DNA of 64,000 nt from Thaumarchaeota archaeon UBA223 (lineage in GTDB: Archaea > Thermoproteota > Nitrososphaeria > Nitrososphaerales > UBA57), in contig DAHJ01000035.1 of assembly GCA_002495905.1 (NCBI GenBank), positions 38,999 to 102,998 on the forward strand, in the 5' to 3' direction. Position 1 is the stretch's first letter. Each line of letters begins with the position of its first letter. Both the position numbers and the translations under genes were made by a program. The notes under the pieces are model-generated. The model searched no databases. It was not told where the DNA came from and saw only the letters and a list, made by a program, of their open reading frames with translations. Shown piece by piece: positions 61,848-64,000 of this stretch.

Positions 61848-62591
61848 TCACTGTAAACTCATACCATGAAGTTGCCTAATTGAATCATAAACTGCATTAG
61901 CGACAGAAGGCATAGTACTTGTTGAACCAAAGCTTTTTGACCATACATCTTTTACTCCAGCTAATGCAAGTAAATTACGTATAGTTTCTCCTGCAACTAA
62001 TCCAAGACCTTTTGGACCAGGAATTAATTCAATTTTAACACTTCCACCTCGACCGACAGTACGATGAGGTATAGAATGATTTGTACCACATCTACATTCC
62101 CAACTTCCACAGCCTAATTTAACAGGAATTATATTAAGTAATGCATTTTGAGTTGCACTATCTATAGCATTTTTCATTTGAGGTTTCTTACCAGTACCAA
62201 TTCCAAACCAACCAGTTTCGTCCCCGACAGCAACAACAGATTTAAATCGAGTTGATTCACCAGCGTCAGTTTGTTTTTGAACAACACCTACATGAACAAC
62301 AAAGGATTTGATGTCAGGAAGTAATTTGTTAACTATTTCATATTCTTTAATTTTCCATCCATTTTGAAAGATTGTATCAAGAGATTGAACAGAACCAGAT
62401 TGTACAAGTGTGCCTAGACGGGTACGAGGAGTCCAAACTACTTCAGGTTCAGGTCTACGTTCATTTCTACGGTCGCGATTTCCACGATCATTTCTACGGT
62501 CGCGATTTCCACGAGGATTATCATTAGATTTTGGTTTAGAATCACTTTCTTTAGTATTTTTATTGTTATTCTTTACTTCTTGTTCACTCAT
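61848..62591 (-). CDS. rps5: Ribosomal protein S5 with basic N-terminal extension
   Basis: Small-subunit protein at the mRNA entry and decoding site. The core has the S5 signature VVAVGDETGWFGIGTGKKPQ and ELIPGPKGLGLVAGETIRNL. The first about 45 residues are an additional Arg/Asn/Asp-rich low-complexity extension with two copies of RGNRDRRN, encoded by a perfect 27-bp tandem repeat. I chose the ATG at 62591 (MSEQ), giving 247 residues, because it begins after the L18 stop; an earlier in-frame start would overlap it. Confidence 0.95.
   Translation of the reverse strand: MSEQEVKNNNKNTKESDSKPKSNDNPRGNRDRRNDRGNRDRRNERRPEPEVVWTPRTRLGTLVQSGSVQSLDTIFQNGWKIKEYEIVNKLLPDIKSFVVHVGVVQKQTDAGESTRFKSVVAVGDETGWFGIGTGKKPQMKNAIDSATQNALLNIIPVKLGCGSWECRCGTNHSIPHRTVGRGGSVKIELIPGPKGLGLVAGETIRNLLALAGVKDVWSKSFGSTSTMPSVANAVYDSIRQLHGMSLQ
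62461..62514. repeat. Perfect 27-bp tandem duplication within rps5
   Basis: The 27 bases at 62461-62487 are repeated exactly at 62488-62514. Being a multiple of three, the repeat duplicates nine codons of the Arg-rich S5 extension (RGNRDRRN plus one acidic residue) without shifting the frame. Exact identity suggests a recent slippage or active maintenance. Confidence 0.95.
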
Positions 62592-62596
62592 AATTA

Positions 62597-63088
62597 TCAA
62601 CCATATTTAGAATTTATTTCGTCAATTATTTTTTGTACAGTATCAGTTTTGAATTTTTCGTTGTCAGGAAATATATCTTCGCCAGTAGGAATATCAATCC
62701 CTGCATCAACAACTCCCTTTAATGCACAAACCATTTTTAATCCTGAATGAAATTCTCGTCTTCCAATGTATAAAATAGCTTTATCAATTCCAGCAGATTT
62801 TGCCTTTTTCCCAGCAAGATAACCAGTTAGATATAATCCATGAAGACTTTTACCCGAACCTTTCCAACCTAGTTTAATTATTTGACTAGAATGACCAGAA
62901 CTTTTAATCACGTCTCCGATAATTTTTGGCTCAATAAACTGAAATGTCGAATGTTTGTTACTAATACGAATAGAAAGAATAGTAGAACGTGATATAATCA
63001 TAGATTTACGTTTTGAATAATCAGTTTTACCTGTTCGACGTCGTTTGAATATAGGTACATGAGTATTACGTGCCAATTTAATTTTCAC
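62597..63088 (-). CDS. rpl18: Ribosomal protein L18
   Basis: Large-subunit 5S rRNA-binding protein. It shows FKRRRTGKTDYSKRKSMIIS near the N-terminus and LYLTGYLAGKKAKSAGIDKA, then GVVDAGIDIPTGEDIFPDNE, the archaeal/eukaryotic L18 (L5-like) pattern. Its 163 residues are normal. The start is GTG at 63088, overlapping the L19e stop by 11 bases, so translation is probably coupled. Confidence 0.95.
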   Translation of the reverse strand: MKIKLARNTHVPIFKRRRTGKTDYSKRKSMIISRSTILSIRISNKHSTFQFIEPKIIGDVIKSSGHSSQIIKLGWKGSGKSLHGLYLTGYLAGKKAKSAGIDKAILYIGRREFHSGLKMVCALKGVVDAGIDIPTGEDIFPDNEKFKTDTVQKIIDEINSKYG

Positions 63089-63521
63089 CCTTATGTTTTG
63101 CGATTAACTCATTAAGATGTTTAATCGAACGGATACCGCCTGAACTCGACATTTTATATAATTCCCAAAACGACTTGTTGGAAATTTCTTGTCGATCTTT
63201 TGAAATTTTTAATCGTTTACGTTGAGCGCGAACTTTTATCATCCATCGATTTTTTTTAGATAGACGAGAATATTTTGCGCCTTCTTTAGAACCCTGTGTT
63301 CGTCCTCGTTTTTGTTTTTTCTTTTGTTGTCTATGACGACCTCGAGAAATTCCTTGTTTTTTAGGAAGTGTAACAATATCGTCCTTTTTAAGACTGCGAA
63401 TACTACCTCGTGTGATTGCGTCGTCTAGTTTTTCAATTTGTTCAGTGTTGAGTTTGAGTCGATTTTTACCAACGCCAAAAACGCGTGCTGCAAGTTTTTT
63501 CTTAGTTTTTAGATTAGTCAT
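63078..63521 (-). CDS. rpl19e: Ribosomal protein L19e
   Basis: Archaeal/eukaryotic-specific large-subunit protein. Diagnostic segments are KKKLAARVFGVGKNRLKLNT, IRSLKKDDIVTLPKKQGISR and GRHRQQKKKQKRGRTQGSKE. The 147-residue protein is very basic. It lies between L32e and L18, the conserved archaeal spc-operon order. Confidence 0.95.
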   Translation of the reverse strand: MTNLKTKKKLAARVFGVGKNRLKLNTEQIEKLDDAITRGSIRSLKKDDIVTLPKKQGISRGRHRQQKKKQKRGRTQGSKEGAKYSRLSKKNRWMIKVRAQRKRLKISKDRQEISNKSFWELYKMSSSGGIRSIKHLNELIAKHKGEN

Positions 63522-63523
63522 TT

Positions 63524-64000
63524 TTACTTACTCCTTAGATTACCTTTATTCAATATTTTGAATCCAAGTTTATCTGCTTCATTAATGATTAATAATCTAT
63601 ATCTTTTTCCGATTTTTGCAGATAATCGTATTGCATCAACTGAAGGATTTAGAGTTTTTAGAGCATCGATGTTGTATATTAAAACATCATTATATCCAGA
63701 CGGGTGTAAACCACGAACTGCTTTTGGACCTCTATAACCAATTTTAACGATTGCAGGCCAACTTTTCTTCTGGATTCTCATAAAGCTATCAAATCCCTTA
63801 GGTTTTCGCCATCGAGAATCAATTCTCTTATATCGCCAAGATTCTTGCGCTCGAAAAGTAGGTCTTTTTTTGTTAATTTGTGTACGTAGTGAAAGATAAT
63901 CAGATTTAGATTTGGTAGATTTTTCAGATTTAACTGATTCTGGTTTAGCTGTCTTCTTTGGAGCAGCTTTCGGTTTAGTAGCTTTCTTAGCAGTTGTCTT
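63524..64000 (-). CDS. rpl32e: Ribosomal protein L32e (partial; N-terminus outside window)
   Basis: Archaeal/eukaryotic large-subunit protein entering from the right edge. The frame is open to base 64000. The conserved core FRAQESWRYKRIDSRWRKPK is followed by GFDSFMRIQKKSWPAIVKIG and GYRGPKAVRGLHPSGY; the C-terminus is NKGNLRSK. The visible N-terminal part is a Lys/Ala/Ser-rich extension (KKATKPKAAPKKTAKP), probably disordered. An internal Met at 63781 could be mistaken for a start, but the upstream conserved L32e sequence shows the gene continues. Confidence 0.95.
   Translation of the reverse strand, partial: KTTAKKATKPKAAPKKTAKPESVKSEKSTKSKSDYLSLRTQINKKRPTFRAQESWRYKRIDSRWRKPKGFDSFMRIQKKSWPAIVKIGYRGPKAVRGLHPSGYNDVLIYNIDALKTLNPSVDAIRLSAKIGKRYRLLIINEADKLGFKILNKGNLRSK

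Noticed and set aside
62410..62610. 66-residue Arg/Ser/Leu-rich frame opposite S5
   Set aside because: An antisense shadow of the repeated Arg-rich S5 extension.
63524..63781. A short 85-residue L32e starting at Met 63781
   Set aside because: The conserved L32e sequence continues upstream in the same frame to the window edge, so the Met is internal.
1..64000. CRISPR arrays, insertion sequences, integrases, phage genes, rRNA genes
   Set aside because: No regularly spaced repeats, transposase or integrase motifs, terminal inverted repeats or rRNA sequence were recognised in the window.

Overview
The window is AT-rich, gene-dense archaeal chromosome. It has archaeal-type information-processing genes (Nop5/fibrillarin, Cbf5, class I LysRS, archaeal AlaRS, L19e, L32e, S30e, DtdA, archaeal adenylate and cytidylate kinases), frequent TTG/GTG starts, TATA boxes just upstream of leaderless starts, and tRNAs with very small introns. 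A cytochrome b/Rieske pair beside a membrane-anchored cupredoxin, a core-type MetE and strong AT bias suggest a marine Nitrososphaeria (Thaumarchaeota, Nitrosopumilales-like) genome. No ammonia-oxidation gene is present here, so that metabolism is not shown.

Layout. 1-7 kb: DUF373 and coiled-coil proteins, THEP1-type NTPase, RNase HII, the C/D-box RNP pair (fibrillarin, Nop5), S30e, an unknown membrane protein and LysRS. 7-20.6 kb: a surface-glycan island with a methyltransferase, PIG-L deacetylase, NAD-dependent sugar epimerase, three glycosyltransferase-like proteins, a NeuB-type nonulosonate synthase, a TIM-barrel isomerase-like protein, two nucleotide-sugar dehydrogenases (one with an N-terminal CBS pair) and a sugar nucleotidyltransferase. 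Its most unusual gene fuses a NeuA-type CMP-nonulosonate synthetase to a LarA (nickel-pincer racemase) homologue. 20.7-23.2 kb: an HTH-CBS regulator before a two-gene MetE system. 23.2-26 kb: cytochrome b, Tat-type Rieske protein and cupredoxin. 26-32.6 kb: DUF99, adenylosuccinate lyase, an aspartase/fumarase, dimeric dUTPase, PfkB kinase, Sua5 and an unknown membrane protein. 32.7-40 kb: an orphan DNA methyltransferase, an intron-containing tRNA-Thr, a Ni/Co transporter-like protein, LeuRS and AlaRS.

40-43.3 kb holds secE-nusG-L11-L1-L10 on the minus strand, with L12 inverted and convergent to them. 43.3-57 kb holds DtdA, KARI, TatC/TatA with a structured RNA candidate between them, a DUF106 YidC-like protein, SDR, NUDIX, ornithine cyclodeaminase-like, HisC-like, HEAT-repeat, a second orphan DNA methylase, a TrmB-type regulator, a cation/proton antiporter and a solitary E1-alpha subunit. 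57-64 kb is a tRNA-Ser with two putative introns, then the end of the archaeal spc-type operon (L32e-L19e-L18-S5-L30-L15-SecY-AdkA-Cmk-Cbf5).

Functional links seen here: TatC/TatA could export the Rieske protein, which carries a clear twin-arginine motif. A Ni/Co permease-like protein could supply nickel to the LarA-like domain. Fibrillarin/Nop5 and Cbf5 are the protein parts of both guide-RNA modification systems. No gene-free stretch longer than about 300 bases exists; the longest gaps (about 80-140 bp) hold only promoter-like AT-rich sequence, apart from the sites listed.
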